64,000 nt of DNA from NCBI GenBank assembly GCA_037043235.1, contig JAWRVZ010000104.1, positions 682,001 to 746,000 of the forward strand, read 5' to 3'. Below the pieces are notes generated by a model that was not told the origin of the DNA, searched no databases, and saw only the letters and a program-made list of their open reading frames with translations. A program made the translations under genes and the position numbers. This DNA is from Rhodeus uyekii. Taxonomy: Eukaryota; Chordata; Actinopteri; Cypriniformes; Acheilognathidae. Below, one piece after another: positions 48,101 through 61,043 of the stretch. Position 1 is the stretch's first letter; each line of letters opens with the position of its first letter.

Positions 48101-51100
48101 TACTATATATATATTCTTCTATGAGATTTTATATCATGCTATGTTTTGATCCTCAGCTTCACGAGCATGCAGCGTACCTAGTGGACAGTATGTGGGACTG
48201 TGCAGCAGAGATCCTGAAGGACTGGGAGTGCATGATTAGCCTGCTGCTGGATGAGCCACTGCCTGGAGAGGAAGGTCTGACTCAGGGACACACCAGCAGA
48301 ACTTTTCTTGCTCCAAAGAGAGCGAGAGATTAATTAACTTTCGTGTGTTTTCCAGCTCTGTCGGACAGACAGGAGACAGCTCTGATAGAGATCATGCTGT
48401 GCACCATCCGTCAAGCTGCAGAGTGCCATCCTCCTGTGGGCAGAGGCACGGGCAAGAGGGTAAGACCTGATGTCACGCGCATCGTCCCAGCCCTTGATGA
48501 CAGATCCCTGCTTTCACGTGTTACCCGTTACACGCTGTTCTCAATTCTCACTTGATCTGGTTTCAGGTTCTGACAGCGAAAGAGAAGAAGACTCAGCTTG
48601 ATGACCGGACGAGAATGACAGAGCTCTTCGCTATAGCACTGCCAGCTTTACTTGCAAAGGTTAAAGTCTATTAAAAGTCAAAGGCAACATGAAATGGGAT
48701 TTAAAGAGCGCTGAAACTGATAGATGTATTATTTTCTTCCATACAGTACTCTGTAGATGCAGAAAAAGTGACAAATCTTCTGCAACTGCCCCAGTTTTTT
48801 GATCTGGAGATCTACACCACAGGGCGTTTGGAAAAGGTCTGAACCACGTGTCGTTTAAACACAATAACTGCACTGAATGCTCACTGATTTTTATTTATTT
48901 ATATACAGTAGACTGATTCATGTGAATAAAAGCTGTTTTTCCCCCTTGCAGCACCTGGATTCTTTATTAAGACAAATCAGAGAGATTGTGGAGAAGCACA
49001 CCGACACGGATGTGCTAGAGGCTTGCTCCAAAACCTACCACTCCCTGTGCAACGAGGAGTTCACCATCTTTAACCGGGTGGATATCGCCCGTAGCCAGCT
49101 CTTGGATGAGCAAGTGGACAAGTTCAACAAGCTTCTGGAGGACTTTCTGCAGGAGGTGAGGACAGCAGGCTGCTCAGGGTGGAGATTCAGGAGCACTTTG
49201 TTGTTTTATGTTTATATAGGAACAAAAGTTTGGAAAGAGTATTTCTGCTCTGCTTCTACTGCAACACTGTGTTGTCTGTTTTTCTGGAGGTCTCTTTGGG
49301 GATGGTCTGGTCTCCATTTCCAACGTGACAAGTTAATTAGTGAGGTGCACTAGTTTATTTAGATTTATTGTGCATAATTTTTAGCAGTCGTGCTTTAAAA
49401 GGGTGTAGTTTGTGTTGTGTATGTGTATAACTCAACGTCTGAGTAAAGTTTATATCGGGGGTCGGCAACCTGTGGCATACTGAGGGGTAATCGCTGAGTG
49501 AGAGGTGTTTCAGAAATAAAGTACCTCATACCTGCACGCATTTCCTCATTTGAGGTAATCATTCCTCATAGTAACACAGCTTAATTAATTGAGTTAGGAA
49601 TTCTAGAATTCGACTTCTCAAGTCAACGAAAGCATGTAACTCTGATAAACGGTTAGTGCCACCACTGGACATCAGGCATGCGAAAGTTGGCGCTTACAGC
49701 TTGTTCAGCTATATGTAGCTAATGCTATACATTTCTGAGATATTCAACCAAGTATATTAAGTCTTATTAATCATTCCATACACATCAAAATGACTGGATC
49801 ATTTGTAAACTCCATTGATGCATAAATATGTTTTTTCTCATCACATAGCTATCCAATCCTGAAAAGCCACAAATATAAATTGTTTGTAAATAATTTACTC
49901 TTATGTACTCTAAATAATTTGTGGCAGAGTGATTTACCTCAGAAACTTAAAAATGGCACTTCATGACAAAAAGGTTGCCGACCCCTGATCTATATAATTG
50001 TTAGATTTTATAATTGTTTTTACTAAAGGTCAGTGATTTGAGTTAGAGGCTAAGAATACTTTTATCATATACCGTATTTTCCCGCAGATAATCCGCATCC
50101 TCATATAGCCCGTTTTGGGGTTTTGTGTAAAAAAATCGTTGGCATAACCCGCATCTTTATATAACACCGCAAAACCGTAGATTGATGAACTTTTTTGTGT
50201 ATGTTCACATTGTCTACCATTACTGTTTTTAGAACAGTTTTAGGACCGAATTCGTCAATGCTCACATGTGGTTGACGAACAATGCTACAACTACTACATT
50301 TTCACTCACCTGCCCAACATGCAAATTTGTATTTACCTTATCAAGTCAGTCGGCTCCGGTCCATATTCATCCCTCTGCATCAGTTCAAGTTAGTCACCCT
50401 GCCTCCACTATATTCCATCTGACAGCCGGCAGATTTGAGTTTTAAAGCCAGGTACTTGTGAGCCGGATATGCAATGGTGTGATGTCCTGAGGCTGAATGC
50501 CACAATTGTCAATTTTGAATGTAGCTCACATGACGTCAATGAACTGTTCAGGCTTGGTACACAGTGATTGTGCGCGTAGGCTGTCTTTAGGAGCTGTGCC
50601 TCAACTACAGGCTACATACCGAAATCTGACTCCCCCATCACGTGCATTCATTAATACGCTCTTCCTTGAGCATATTCGCTTGTCGTTTTTTTTCTTTTTC
50701 CCACACAGCAAACACCCAGACTGCGCACGATAGTTTTGAGTAAACTTAAATTAATGCATAGAAAATGAAATAATGTGAATAAAGGATGCAAAAAACATGT
50801 CAGATGGATTGAAACTGTAAACTGCCTGAGCTTCGTCAGGATAAGAGATAAAGACACCAGCAAAACTGTTGACTTCACTCTGAAATGATTTTCCTGCTGC
50901 ATGAAGGTCAGAATTTTTTTTTATTACTCTCCTCATTTTACTTGTGTGTGTGTGTGTATATATATATAATGTATGTGTATGTGTGTGTATATATGCATGT
51001 ATATGTGTATTAATATATTCTTTTTTCACATGATTTCTGGGTGTTTGCTGTGTGGAAAAAAATATTGATCGATAAGCGAATATGCTCGAGGAAGCGCGTA

Positions 51101-54100
51101 TTAATGAATGCTGCGATGGGAGAGTCAGATTTATCCAGGGAGTCAAATTTCGGTACAACACCTGTTAACACGGACATTTCTAAATAATCTTGTATTCTTG
51201 TGAAGTGTAGATTCGAGTTTAAATAATTTCTTTCTCATAAATTTAAAAAATGCCAAAACGAAAGTCTTACTCAGCCGACTTCAGCTGAAGTGCACGGAAA
51301 TGGAGCCACGGATACGAAATTTTATCCCGAAATGTTGATTTGGTCCTGATACCGTAAGTTGTTGTTAAGTCACCGTAGTAGCCATAATATCAAACCCTAG
51401 CAAAACAAACCTAGAACCGTATATAAGTTATGTAGTTATGTTTTTCAAACAGTATATTGAAATATTAAATTTGTGATATAGCCCGCACCCTAATATAACA
51501 AAATTTGGTATAATCCGCGGGAAAATACGGTGTATATATGTATATTTTCTCTGGGTGTTGTATGTGAATTATTTATCTTTTTAACACACAAAAGATTGCA
51601 TCCTTTATGAGCAGCCCTAAGAAATACAGTAATACCTCGGTTTACGAGCGACTTGGTAAACGAGCAATTCGGTGTACGAGCATGGAGGGTCGAATCGGTG
51701 TACGAGCATTGTATCGGTGTACGAGAAAAAAATTCCCTCGCAGTTTTGTGTGGAAAAAGTCCTGACGCTCAGCATCCTTGTGCGCTTTTTTACATGAAAT
51801 ATCCTAATGACAGCCTCTCATAACACAGTCAGGATGTTCCAACCCCTTTTATAACCCCTTAACTCATTCATTGGCTGCATTATTCACCACAGTTATACTT
51901 TTATAAGTGATTTACAGAAGTTTTTACCTCATATTCTAAACATTAATTAATTGTTATCACTATTGTTCACGTAGTGAAATATACACAGTTTTAGCCAAAT
52001 AATAAACAAAGTAATAGGGTTAGACAAACCATATTTTTATACAAACAACATATAAGCCTCTCCTACAAATGAGCACTGTTTTCATGTTCGTCGGACCTGC
52101 CGTTTCTCTGCAGTATCGGCATAGTGCAAGGAGTAAAATGTGACTTCTTACCCCGTGAGCGGGGCTCGTTTTAACAGACAGCGGGTTAGTTGTAACACCA
52201 TGTTATCCAATGCAAGTTCATTCACATTTTTATTTGTTTAAAAAAAGTTGCGTCTTGATGATCATAAGCATAACTTAGAAATTAAATATATTTTTTTTCC
52301 TTTATTTTTTACATTTGTTGTGTTTTGAACAATGTAATGACATGAAAAACGTTTTAATAGGTTAATACAATGCAAAATATATGATTAATGATGCAACTTG
52401 TTCAATGCGGCTTAGTGTTACAACTAACCCCGGGCTGTCTTGTTTACTTCAGGACCGGATAGCAGCCACTATGTGTTTTTCACGTCTTTCAAAATGGTAC
52501 CATCTTTTAGCCAAGAAGATGGTAATCATAACAATATAAGATTAGACTAACAATCTTTCACACATTCTTTGAAAATCGAAAAACAACTACTATAACAAAA
52601 AATATTTACATGCTGCCAAAACAGTTTTTCCTGTGGTTCTCATCCAAACTTCTATGAAATTTCTCGAAAAATGGCCAGAAGACGTGTGCAAACAGTGTGA
52701 TGAAAAGCCCTTTAGCACGTCACATTTATGCCCATGCAACTATCTAAAAAAAAAATCACTGTTACTATTTACCCCGAGTTTCTTTGTGCCCCACGCTCCC
52801 CTAGTTCTCTTGCGGCTCCCGCGAATTCGTTCGTTCGCGGCTCCCGCGAATTCGTTCGTTCGAGGCTCCCATGTTCCACGACTTTAACTCTGGATTATCA
52901 CTTCGTTTGGTTTCTGCACTATTATAATAAATTCACTCATTTGCTTTCATCCTTCCTTTCCCCGCTCCCCCCTCCTCCCTCCTCTCTCTCCTCCAAGCAG
53001 GCTGCTCAAACCTGAAGTGCATTACAGTAAATTGTCAAGTATTAATTAGTATTTATATGCGATCTTAATGGTTACAATTTTAACTGCAATTAATAGGGTA
53101 AAACCAAAAAAATATTTGAAATGGGCATTTGTGGTCATATGGAATGAATTAATTGATTTTTAGTGCATTCTTATGGGGACATTTGTTTTGGTGTACGAGC
53201 ATTTTGGTTTACGAGCTCGCTCTTGGAACGAATTAAACTCGTAAACCGAGGTATTACTGTACATCTGATCAGATTTTGGTGCATAGCCTTCTCGGCTTCA
53301 TTAAAGCAGAGCATTGAATTAGTCAGCTATGGAAACATAATTTTACACATCCCTAGTACTCAGTATAGACAATTTCCCTCTTAATGCAGAAGCTCAAAGT
53401 TACAATCGTCTCATGAACAGCTTGTTTCCTTCACAGGGTGAAGACCCAGATGAAGACGATGCTTACCAAGTTCTCTCCACACTGAAGAGGATCACAGCTT
53501 TCCACAAGTAAGGCTTTCCTGAATCATTATATAATGTTTCTCTTTAGCTGATTGTTACTCAAACCAGTCCTGGAGAATTCATAAGCTCACTATTAGAGAC
53601 TGCAAGACCTGAAGTGGGTTTGTCAGATTAGGGAGACGTGCAGTGCTGGGGTGCTGCAGTATAGGTTTGGAAACCCCTGCTTTATGGGCATAGGCTGTCA
53701 TTTATTTGCGTTTTAAACTCCTTTCATCTCTCTGCCTGTTGTAGTGCTCATGATCTCTCGAAATGGGACCTCTTCACCAGCAACTACAAATTACTGAACA
53801 CTGGTATTGAAAATGGAGACATGCCTGAGCAGGTATTCATTTTAGGACAGAAGATGTATTGAAGTAGTGCCTTTTTTGTAATTGCAACTAGTGTAGAATT
53901 GTGAATTTATTTGAATTGTACCTTGAACTATGAAATCTTTTGCAATTTAAGTCTTCATATCTCACAATTGCAACATTTCTCTCTTATTTGCAATTTTTAT
54001 ATCTCACAATTGAGGCTTCTCCTTTTACAAATGACTAATTTAAGTAACTGACTTTTTCCCCCTCAGAATTACAATTTCAGTTGCATCTCAAAATTACTTG

Positions 54101-57100
54101 TTTTTATCTATTTAAAAATGTTTGTTTTAACATACACTCCCATAGACGTAACACCTTGGATTAATTTGAAACTTTGCTTTTGCCTCATGATTGTCTGGTA
54201 AAGTTACGGTCTCTCTGAACTTCTCAGATTGTCATTCACGCACTGCAGTGCACACATTACGTCATTCTGTGGAGCTTAGCCAAAGTCTCTGAGGGCACTT
54301 CTAAAAAGGTAGCTCCCGTTCATATAATTTGTATGCATTCGTTCTTCCTGCTTGTTTACTGTAGTTTGTTGGATGTCAACAATGCATTTGGTCTCTGTAG
54401 GAGGACATGTTGACTCTGAGGAAGCAGATGAGGGCGTTTTGTCTAATGTGCCAGCGTTACCTAACCAGCGTCAACACCGCTGTCAAAGAGCAGGTCCTTC
54501 TCAAAGTTCACAACAAGTCATGATCCCTCATGCCACAAACCGGCCGTACCTGACTGTGTATTCTCTCTCAGGCCTTTACCATCCTCTGTGACCTGCTGTT
54601 GATCTTCAGCCATCAGATTGTCTCAGGGGGGAGGGAAGCTCTCGAGCCCCTAGTATACACATCTGAGGCATCCCTGCAGTCCGACCTTCTCAATTTCATC
54701 CTGGACCACGTCTTCATTGACCAGGATGAAGACAACAACAGCACAGGTCTATCACTGCTAATAGCGTAACGACTTTCAGTTAGAGCTAACAGGCTTTGCT
54801 GAATGGATTTAGCACCTCTGGCTGTTTAATGTTGAATGCTAACACAAAGGAAATTGGCTTTAGACGTGTTTAATTGATTTCGAGATTAGAGACTCAAGCA
54901 ACACTTAATTCTGCTGCACACTGAGCTTTAGCTGAAGTAGACTGACTAGTTTAAAAGCAGAGTTGTTTGGATAAATCAACTTTAGTCATTCGTTGTCAGG
55001 GTTTATAGTGACCACTAGAGGGCATAGCTGCTCATAGTCGACTTCAGGAGCATTATTTGAAAGTCTGTGTCTACCTTTATTTTCAAGCAGATGGGCAGCA
55101 GGATGATGAAGCTGGAAAAATCGAAGCTTTGCACAAGAGACGCAATCTGCTGGCCGCATATTGCAAACTCATTATCTACAATGTGGTTGAGATGAACACT
55201 GGTGCGGATATTTTTAAGCAATACATGAGGGTTAGTCTTATCTTTCTTTGAATATGCATTTTCAGTTCATTAAATCCCTTTAATGCTCAGTAAAATGAAC
55301 TAAAATGTCTTCCTTTCCAGTATTACAATGACTATGGTGACATCATCAAGGAAACTATGAGCAAGACGAGACAGATCGACAAAATCCAATGTGCAAAGAC
55401 GCTCATTCTGAGCTTACAACAGGTCAGTGGGAGTGTTTCGTGTCTTCCATCGAACCGGATTTGTTTGCTGTATGTTCACATCTGTTTCTTTCTGCTTTGC
55501 GCAGCTCTTCAATGAGATGCTGTCAGATCTGGGACCCAGCTTTGACCGTTCATCCTCGGCTTTCTGCGGCATTAAAGAGCTCGCTCGGCGCTTCTCTCTG
55601 ACTTTTGGTCTAGATCAGCTGAAGACTAGAGAGGCTATTGCCATGTTACACAAGTAAGATTCCATTCAGTTCCTCTTGGGAAAAAAATGTGGAGTTACAT
55701 TGCATGTTTACACCACATGTTACTCTGTCTAAAGGGATGGTATTGAGTTTGCCTTCAAAGAGCCCAATCCTCAGGGTGAGGGACATCCTCCCCTCAACCT
55801 GGCTTTTCTGGACATTCTCAGCGAGTTCTCATCCAAACTCATGCGGCAGGACAAGCGGACTGTGTAAGCAACTGTTTATTGACCTCTACGTATGTGTAGT
55901 TGCGTTACGGGACTTTGTGTATCATTCGTTAGCTGTTTGATCTAATGTTGGTCCTCTCTCTCTCTCTTTTCCCCAAAGGCACATGTATTTGGAGCGCTTC
56001 ATGACATTTCAGATGGCCCTGCAGAGAGAAGACTGCTGGCTGCCGCTCATCTCTTACAGAAACTCACTGCAGGCAGGGGGTGATGATGACACGATGTCTG
56101 TGGTCAGTGGGATCAGTAGCCGAGGATCCTCCGTCAGGAGTAAAAAAGCTAAGCCTGCCACCGGCAAGAGGAAATTACCGGAAGGTAAAACAGATTGAAT
56201 TTGAGAAATCAGACAAATGATGTGTTTAATGTGACTTGATGACATGCATTGATGGATTGTGCACTATAACACCATTAACATTTTCAAGAAAGTCAAGCTA
56301 GTACTCCTATATGGTGATGGTCAGAATTTTTATATATATATATCAGCAACCAATGAACAGACAAGAATTTAGAATTTTACATACTGATACATTTACCTTT
56401 ATGTATCACCGCATCTGTAATGATTATCCTGCTGTCTGTGTGCAGAGGAGAGCAGCAGCAGTAGCGAGGTGTGGATGAGCCGTGAGCAGAACATGCAGAC
56501 GCCCGTCATGATGCCGTCACCCCACCTCACTTCCACCGTCATGAGAGAACCCAAACGCCTGCGTCCCGAGGAGAGCTATATGGGGGTGTACACCATGACC
56601 CCCGATCAGCAACAGCAGCACACACATCCTCAGACCCCTCAGCCACAGCACCACCAAACACCCATGGACTACAAGTAAGAGCATCAAACATGACGAGTTT
56701 CTCATGTCTGTAGAGGTCATGACACTCTCAGTACAGATCATTTCAGCCATGAAATGTTCATGCATGTGTGCGTCTAGTTTGGGAGTGAAATGTGTAGTGA
56801 GGTGTAATGGTACTGTTTTACAGCACACAAGTCACGTGGATGCTAGCACAGAGACAGCAGCAAGAGGAGGTGGCCAGACAGCAGCAGGAGAGAGCTATGA
56901 ACTACGCCAAATTAAGGAGCAACCTTCAGCATGCCATGTAAGGGAAACGCCTCTCAAAATGTAACTTTACACTGCGTTTTGTTAAGCACAAGCACAAAAC
57001 ATGGTGTCATTGGTTTGCAGTCGTCGAGGAACCGGCCTGATGGAGGATGATGAGGAACCCATTGTGGAAGATGTGATGATGTCATCAGAAGGCCGGATTG

Positions 57101-58387
57101 AGGATCTCAATGAAGGCATGGACTTTGACACGATGGATATTGATCTGGTAATAAGCTTACACTAATTCCAATTGTATTTATGATTTTGGTCATTACGGTA
57201 TACCACTTTTCGGTGGCACGTGATCCTTCAGAATTCACGGGGTTTCTGCCGGTCTTTAAAGTCTTAATTGACCCTTCTTCATATGAAGCCCTTCGAAATA
57301 TCTTCAATCAGAGCAGAAAGTTTTAAATTCATACAGTGGCATTAAATGTTTCATGCACTGGATAAAATTAATGTCTTCATCAGTATTTTTTTGTTTTCCC
57401 TTATAAATATCCAAGCATCCTAAAATCAAAATACATTTTCTTGAGATGCTCAAAACAAGAACAAATATGTATTAATGATGTATAAACTAGTTTTCCCTTT
57501 CAAATAAGAATTTTTTTTTTTTTTTTTTTAACTATGCGGATTGACAGATTTATTTAAATTAATTTTTTTAAATCGTTAACCCAGTTTATTTTGATCTTTT
57601 TTCAGAAAACCAGACATCTTGCATCATATTGTTTCTGTAGTAAATTGTTCTTGATTTAAGCATCTTTGGGCATTTGCGTTGGTAAACTTCAAAAATACTG
57701 AGGAAGAACATCACTTTTGCAGTGTGATCAGAATGAAAATAAACTGTTATTTTCATATTCTAGTGGTTGAGAGCAGAGGTATTGAAGCCATTAGAATTTT
57801 TTTTCTTTTTTGTAAAAGTAATTAAAAATGTGAGGGAGATCTGTTGGAAGTTGTATCTTTAAAAACAAAAATGTTTCTCCCTTCAAACCTTTCAACGTGC
57901 GTGTTTGTGATTTAGATTAAATGCGCATGAAATAACTCTCAATGTTATGTGTTATAACTAAAGACCACTGTGTCTTGCACATCTCATCCGTACTGTCTGA
58001 TATCTTGCAGCCCCCATCGAAGAATCGACGAGAGCGATCGGAACTGAAGCCCGACTTTTTTGACCCTGCCTCCATCATGGATGAGTCTGTAAGAAGCACT
58101 CATTTCCTGGGTTATGATGCTTTTCAGCGGTAATGGGGACTCGTTCACTCCGACACTAAGGACGTGAAAGAGAGATCACCACTAGATGGCACTAGCAGGA
58201 GTGATTTCAGATAGTTTGAATTGCCCTTGTGCAAAAAGACAGAGAGGGGGAGAGCATCTCACTATTATAAATACTAATCAGACCCATCTGGACTGGTGAT
58301 AGAATGAAACGTTTGTTTGGTAACTCTAAACACTGAACTGAATTTGAACATTTTCTCTTGTAGGTCCTGGGAGTGCCCATGTTTTAA
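36155..58387 (+). CDS. stag2: Cohesin subunit SA-2 (stromal antigen 2), complete coding region
   Basis: STAG2 binds RAD21 in the cohesin ring and supports chromatid cohesion and CTCF-anchored loops. 33 coding exons join in frame to 1269 residues (human isoforms 1231 and 1268). Coding begins at 36155 in exon 36066-36198. Later exons are 36285-36363, 36756-36899, 37092-37188, 38571-38647, 38756-38960, 39047-39198, 41606-41679, 41818-41941, 42077-42175, 42371-42450, 47480-47587, 47723-47834, 48157-48274, 48356-48459, 48567-48659, 48747-48836, 48952-49155, 53437-53507, 53745-53832, 54228-54308, 54401-54493, 54572-54746, 55091-55230, 55321-55422, 55505-55653, 55735-55863, 55979-56184, 56446-56674, 56824-56937, 57021-57147, 58011-58088 and 58364-58387. 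The conserved-surface residues that bind CTCF-type motifs are kept: Y290, W327, L359, F360, R363 (human Y297, W334, L366, F367, R370). The C-terminus matches STAG2 (MDIDLPPSKNRRERSELKPD; ends VLGVPMF). A glutamine/histidine-rich stretch lies in exon 56446-56674. No frameshift is seen. Confidence 0.97.
37479..37503. repeat. Poly(G) tract in stag2 intron
   Basis: An uninterrupted run of 25 G lies in the intron between exons 37092-37188 and 38571-38647. Its length may be unreliable in assembly. Confidence 0.9.
40136..41191. mobile_element. TA-target DNA transposon (CCGTA..TTTTCC ends), copy 1
   Basis: The left end CCGTACTTTCCGTATTTTAT and the right end CCGGTGCGGAAAATATGG are imperfect inverted repeats flanked by TA (40134-40135 and 41192-41193), followed inward by ACTATAAGGCGCA on both arms. 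Inside lies a second inverted repeat (about 40411-40480 against 40832-40905). A homologous copy is at 50072-51530. It is non-coding and probably Tc1/mariner-related (pogo-like); the family is inference. Confidence 0.65.
42047..42076 (+). repeat. stag2: CT-rich polypyrimidine tract serving as a splice acceptor
   Basis: A (TC)n run directly precedes the AG acceptor of stag2 exon 42077-42175. The microsatellite doubles as the polypyrimidine tract, so length variation could affect splicing. Confidence 0.7.
42844..43787. mobile_element. Tigger/pogo-like non-autonomous transposon, copy 1
   Basis: The termini CAGTAATACCTTGTTTTACG and AAACCGAGGTATTACTG are inverted repeats, with TA after the right end. 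The interior shares CAGCCTCTCATAACACAG and AACTCATTCATT blocks with the copy at 51627-53259. It lies in the stag2 intron between exons 42371-42450 and 47480-47587. No transposase frame is visible. Confidence 0.75.
44150..44475. repeat. Degenerate minisatellite, about 35-45 bp period
   Basis: Units contain TAGCATGTTGCTAGCAAGAT and TTAATGTTAATTAACAAG with variation. The array resumes at 45137-45205, after the inserted MITE, showing that the MITE split it. Confidence 0.7.
44479..45133. mobile_element. Harbinger-like MITE with TTA target duplication
   Basis: The termini GGCCACGTCCACACG and CGTGTGGACGGGGCC are inverted repeats flanked by TTA at 44476-44478 and 45134-45136. The interior has CpG-rich arms (CCGATCT, GTCCACACGA). 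It is itself interrupted by a hAT-like MITE at 44690-44905. It has no coding capacity. The 3-bp TWA duplication suggests PIF/Harbinger. Confidence 0.75.
44690..44905. mobile_element. hAT-like MITE nested in the Harbinger-like MITE
   Basis: The termini CAGTGTTGCCAGATTG and CAATCTGGCAACACTG are perfect inverted repeats. The 8-bp target TTGCTGTT is duplicated exactly at 44682-44689 and 44906-44913, as expected for hAT transposition. A sister copy with its own perfect 8-bp duplication is at 60873-61043. Confidence 0.88.
45793..46620 (+). repeat. Degenerate tandem repeat, unit about 190 bp
   Basis: Blocks at 45793-45960 and 45985-46130 share TATAAAGCCTTTCTTCATG, ATAACTTAAATATTAG and AATTCCTGCT in order. 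Later partial units are marked by recurring GAGTCAGA near 46240, 46408 and 46563. Confidence 0.55.
49456..49987. mobile_element. hAT-like non-autonomous transposon in stag2 intron
   Basis: The termini CGGGGGTCGGCAACCTGT and AAGGTTGCCGACCCCTG are inverted repeats of hAT style. The flanking octamers GTTTATAT and ATCTATAT agree at six of eight positions, consistent with an old target duplication. The interior is non-coding. Confidence 0.75.
50072..51530. mobile_element. TA-target DNA transposon (CCGTATTTTCC ends), copy 2
   Basis: The ends CCGTATTTTCCCGCAGATAA and CCGCGGGAAAATACGG form inverted repeats, with TA before the left end. The internal block 50618-50910 matches 40415-40700 of copy 1 closely, including TGCATTCATTAATAC, AAACTGCCTGAGCTTC and AAGACACCAGCAAAACTG. 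The internal inverted repeat (about 50618-50680 against 51075-51145) is also conserved between copies. Confidence 0.7.
51627..53259. mobile_element. Tigger/pogo-like non-autonomous transposon, copy 2
   Basis: The termini CAGTAATACCTCGGTTTACG and AAACCGAGGTATTACTG are inverted repeats flanked by TA (51625-51626 and 53260-53261). It shares interior blocks with 42844-43787 but is longer. The extra middle part includes a 25-bp tandem duplication near 52812-52861 (GCGGCTCCCGCGAATTCG units). There is no intact transposase. Confidence 0.82.
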
Positions 58388-60364
58388 GATTATAATTGGA
58401 GGAGTGTGAAGACAAGAGACATTTTGTGTGAATTCACATTGATTCTCTAAAGAGAATTAAATTCAATGGAGTGATTGGCATCCAAATCAGCTTGTACCAT
58501 TGACACTTACTAAAACACAGAAAGGATAAAGGAGCAATTCAAAGTCTTTGCAATCATTGTGTGGGCTTTCCCTGATCGTGCAAAAACGTGACCGTAGATA
58601 CATGGAGTCTCGGACTGTCCTTAGCCATAAATGAGAATATGAGATATATATATCTATATAAATATAAATATATATATAGAAATATTTCGCAGTTGAACGT
58701 CATCATGTTTAAAGAAACATATGTGAGATCTCTTAGAGTTGTGGTATTTCTTGAAGCCAGGGGTGAATGCATCTTTTTTTAACTTAAAGACAGCTTTGTT
58801 ATGTATAGCCCTTTTGTAATAGTGAGTAATCTGGTGTAAAGTAGTAATTTATAAGCAGGTTTTTGCTCATCATAGTGAGTATTGATATTTTATTCTTCTT
58901 ATCTAATATGTGAAATGGAGAAAAACCTCCAGGTCTTTATATCTAGAATTTAGTTTTCTTTTAATTCCACCCTCAAAAATCATGACATAACATGAAACCT
59001 AAATCAAAACGCTCTGAGCTGATTTATTACTGCCTTTGGTGCATGTGTGTGAAGCTTTGGGACAATTTCAGTGACACGATCGCTGACGGCTGTACCGGTA
59101 TGTTAAGTACCTCACCCGTTCAGTGGCCCTGTTGCTCTCTTTGCTCCAACACGACTGTTTTTATGTGCCAACCGCTCTAGTAAATCAGGCACTTACAATC
59201 CCAGTCAATCTGTGGAGATGCACAGAAAGGACTATTATTCTTCCGTAGTCACAAGGCTTATCCAAAGATCAGATCTGCTCGTGTGTCCCTCTAAAATCTA
59301 AGATCAAGCAAAGAAGAGGAAATCTCTCCAGTAGTGCCATTGTGTTGTCTCTAATAAATCAGAACTTAGTGTAGTATGTCTGGTGGAGATGTTCTTCTCC
59401 CTGAGTAGAGCTATGTAGACATCTACATTTAAATAAAGTTATATATAAATATATAAATCGGTGCTGATTTTATAATTGTTTTGGTTTTTTTCCCTCTTAT
59501 TTTTAAAACTCCAATTTAAAGGTTTTGAAATGTATAAGAACATGTCTAAACATGAAAGTGTGTAGCCATGCAGCAAGTACAGTTTTCAGATTTTATTTTT
59601 AGTTTTTTCCTTTTTGTGTGTGTGGATTTGGATTATGATGATTATTATTATTTTTGTCAGTCTTAAGAGGTTTTTTAGGTTTCACCGTTTTTCCTAATTG
59701 TAAATTAGTTTGGTTGCAATTCATGGACAGAACTATTTTATTCAGCTCCAAGTTTGTTTTTCCCAATATGAAATATTCAAAGTGTAACATAACATCCTAT
59801 GAGATCCTAAATGTTACAGCATTGCATTCGGCAGCTCTACAAAGCTTGACTAATACATTAATACGTGAACTTATATTGCAGACATGTGCATTTTGTCTGG
59901 GGTATACTTTTTAATCATTCCATGCCTTGGCCTTAAAACGTCCTTGTTTTAAAAAGGAAAAGAAGTTGGTTGTCAAACATAAATCTTCCATGTTAAAACT
60001 TTTGTGAGGTACATTGGATTCCTTTCGTATCAGATAAGGATTAGTGGCATGAGTGTAATTATTTAAAAGAAGGTGTGCAGACAGATTTTAAATTTATGAA
60101 AGTAAATGCCCTTCGGCTTAACCTGTCTTCTGTTCTTCACCACTACATTCATTGAACTGCTGAATAGATTGTGTAAATATACATGCATTTAAACGTAAAG
60201 CTTAATTTTCTAGTGCTTTTTTTCTGTTAACATTTAAAACATATTATTATCACGTTTCCCTGTTCAGAGATATAAACTCATACATAACCGTTTCCCTGTC
60301 CTCTGTTATCCACTGTAATGTTTCTGATTTGTATCTGTCTGGAGACAGTAAGTTTTTGAATAAA
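58388..60364 (+). terminator. stag2: stag2 3' UTR and candidate poly(A) signal
   Basis: No new gene is visible after the stag2 stop. The first strong candidate signal in a suitable context is AATAAA at 60359-60364, giving a 3' UTR of about 2 kb. An earlier AATAAA-like word near 59431 is possible. Confidence 0.5.
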
Positions 60365-60872
60365 AGTAAACAAATCTTTCTTGTGTATTTGTGTGATTAT
60401 TACAGTATTCATATTTGACGGTTGCTTTTATTTGGTCATTTACAAATCAGGAAAGTCACAAGCAAATGTTCTCTGTGCCTCTAATAAAAGAGCATATTTA
60501 GCATGCTCTTTTGAGCATGAGCATATTTTTCTGTTCAAGAATGAAGCTGTGTTCACACGAGACACTTAAATAAAAATGTGACAAATACATAACAACAGGA
60601 ACAGAAGTCAAGTCAGGAATAGAAGTCAAGAAGTCACGAACACAATACAAATATAATAACTAAACTACTTGCCATAGGTTAAAACAAACATTACACATAT
60701 ATACAAAAGAAAACGTGCAAGGTTATATATTGAAAGTAATCTGACTTTTTAAAGATTTTTTTGTTTTTTATGACTCTTAGTCTTACAAAAGCTGATCACT
60801 GCATCCGTGAATATTTATTACAGCTGTTAATGCAGTTCGAACATTACTCAAGTTTCTCTGATTGCATCGCAC

Positions 60873-61043
60873 CAGTGTTGCCAGATTGGACTGACGATTT
60901 CCAGCTCAAGCCCTTAACCTTTTAAATGGTTAGGCCCATTTAAGAAAATACCAGCCCAAGATCGAGATTGTTGACGGTTTGGGGGGATTTGTGAGAGACG
61001 ATTGTTGACCGGGGGGGGGGGGACTTGTTTAAATGCAACACTG
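60873..61043. mobile_element. hAT-like MITE upstream of hmmr
   Basis: It begins CAGTGTTGCCAGATTGG and ends GCAACACTG. The octamer CATCGCAC is duplicated exactly at 60865-60872 and 61044-61051. It contains a 13-base G run (61010-61022). It is the sister of the copy at 44690-44905. Confidence 0.85.
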
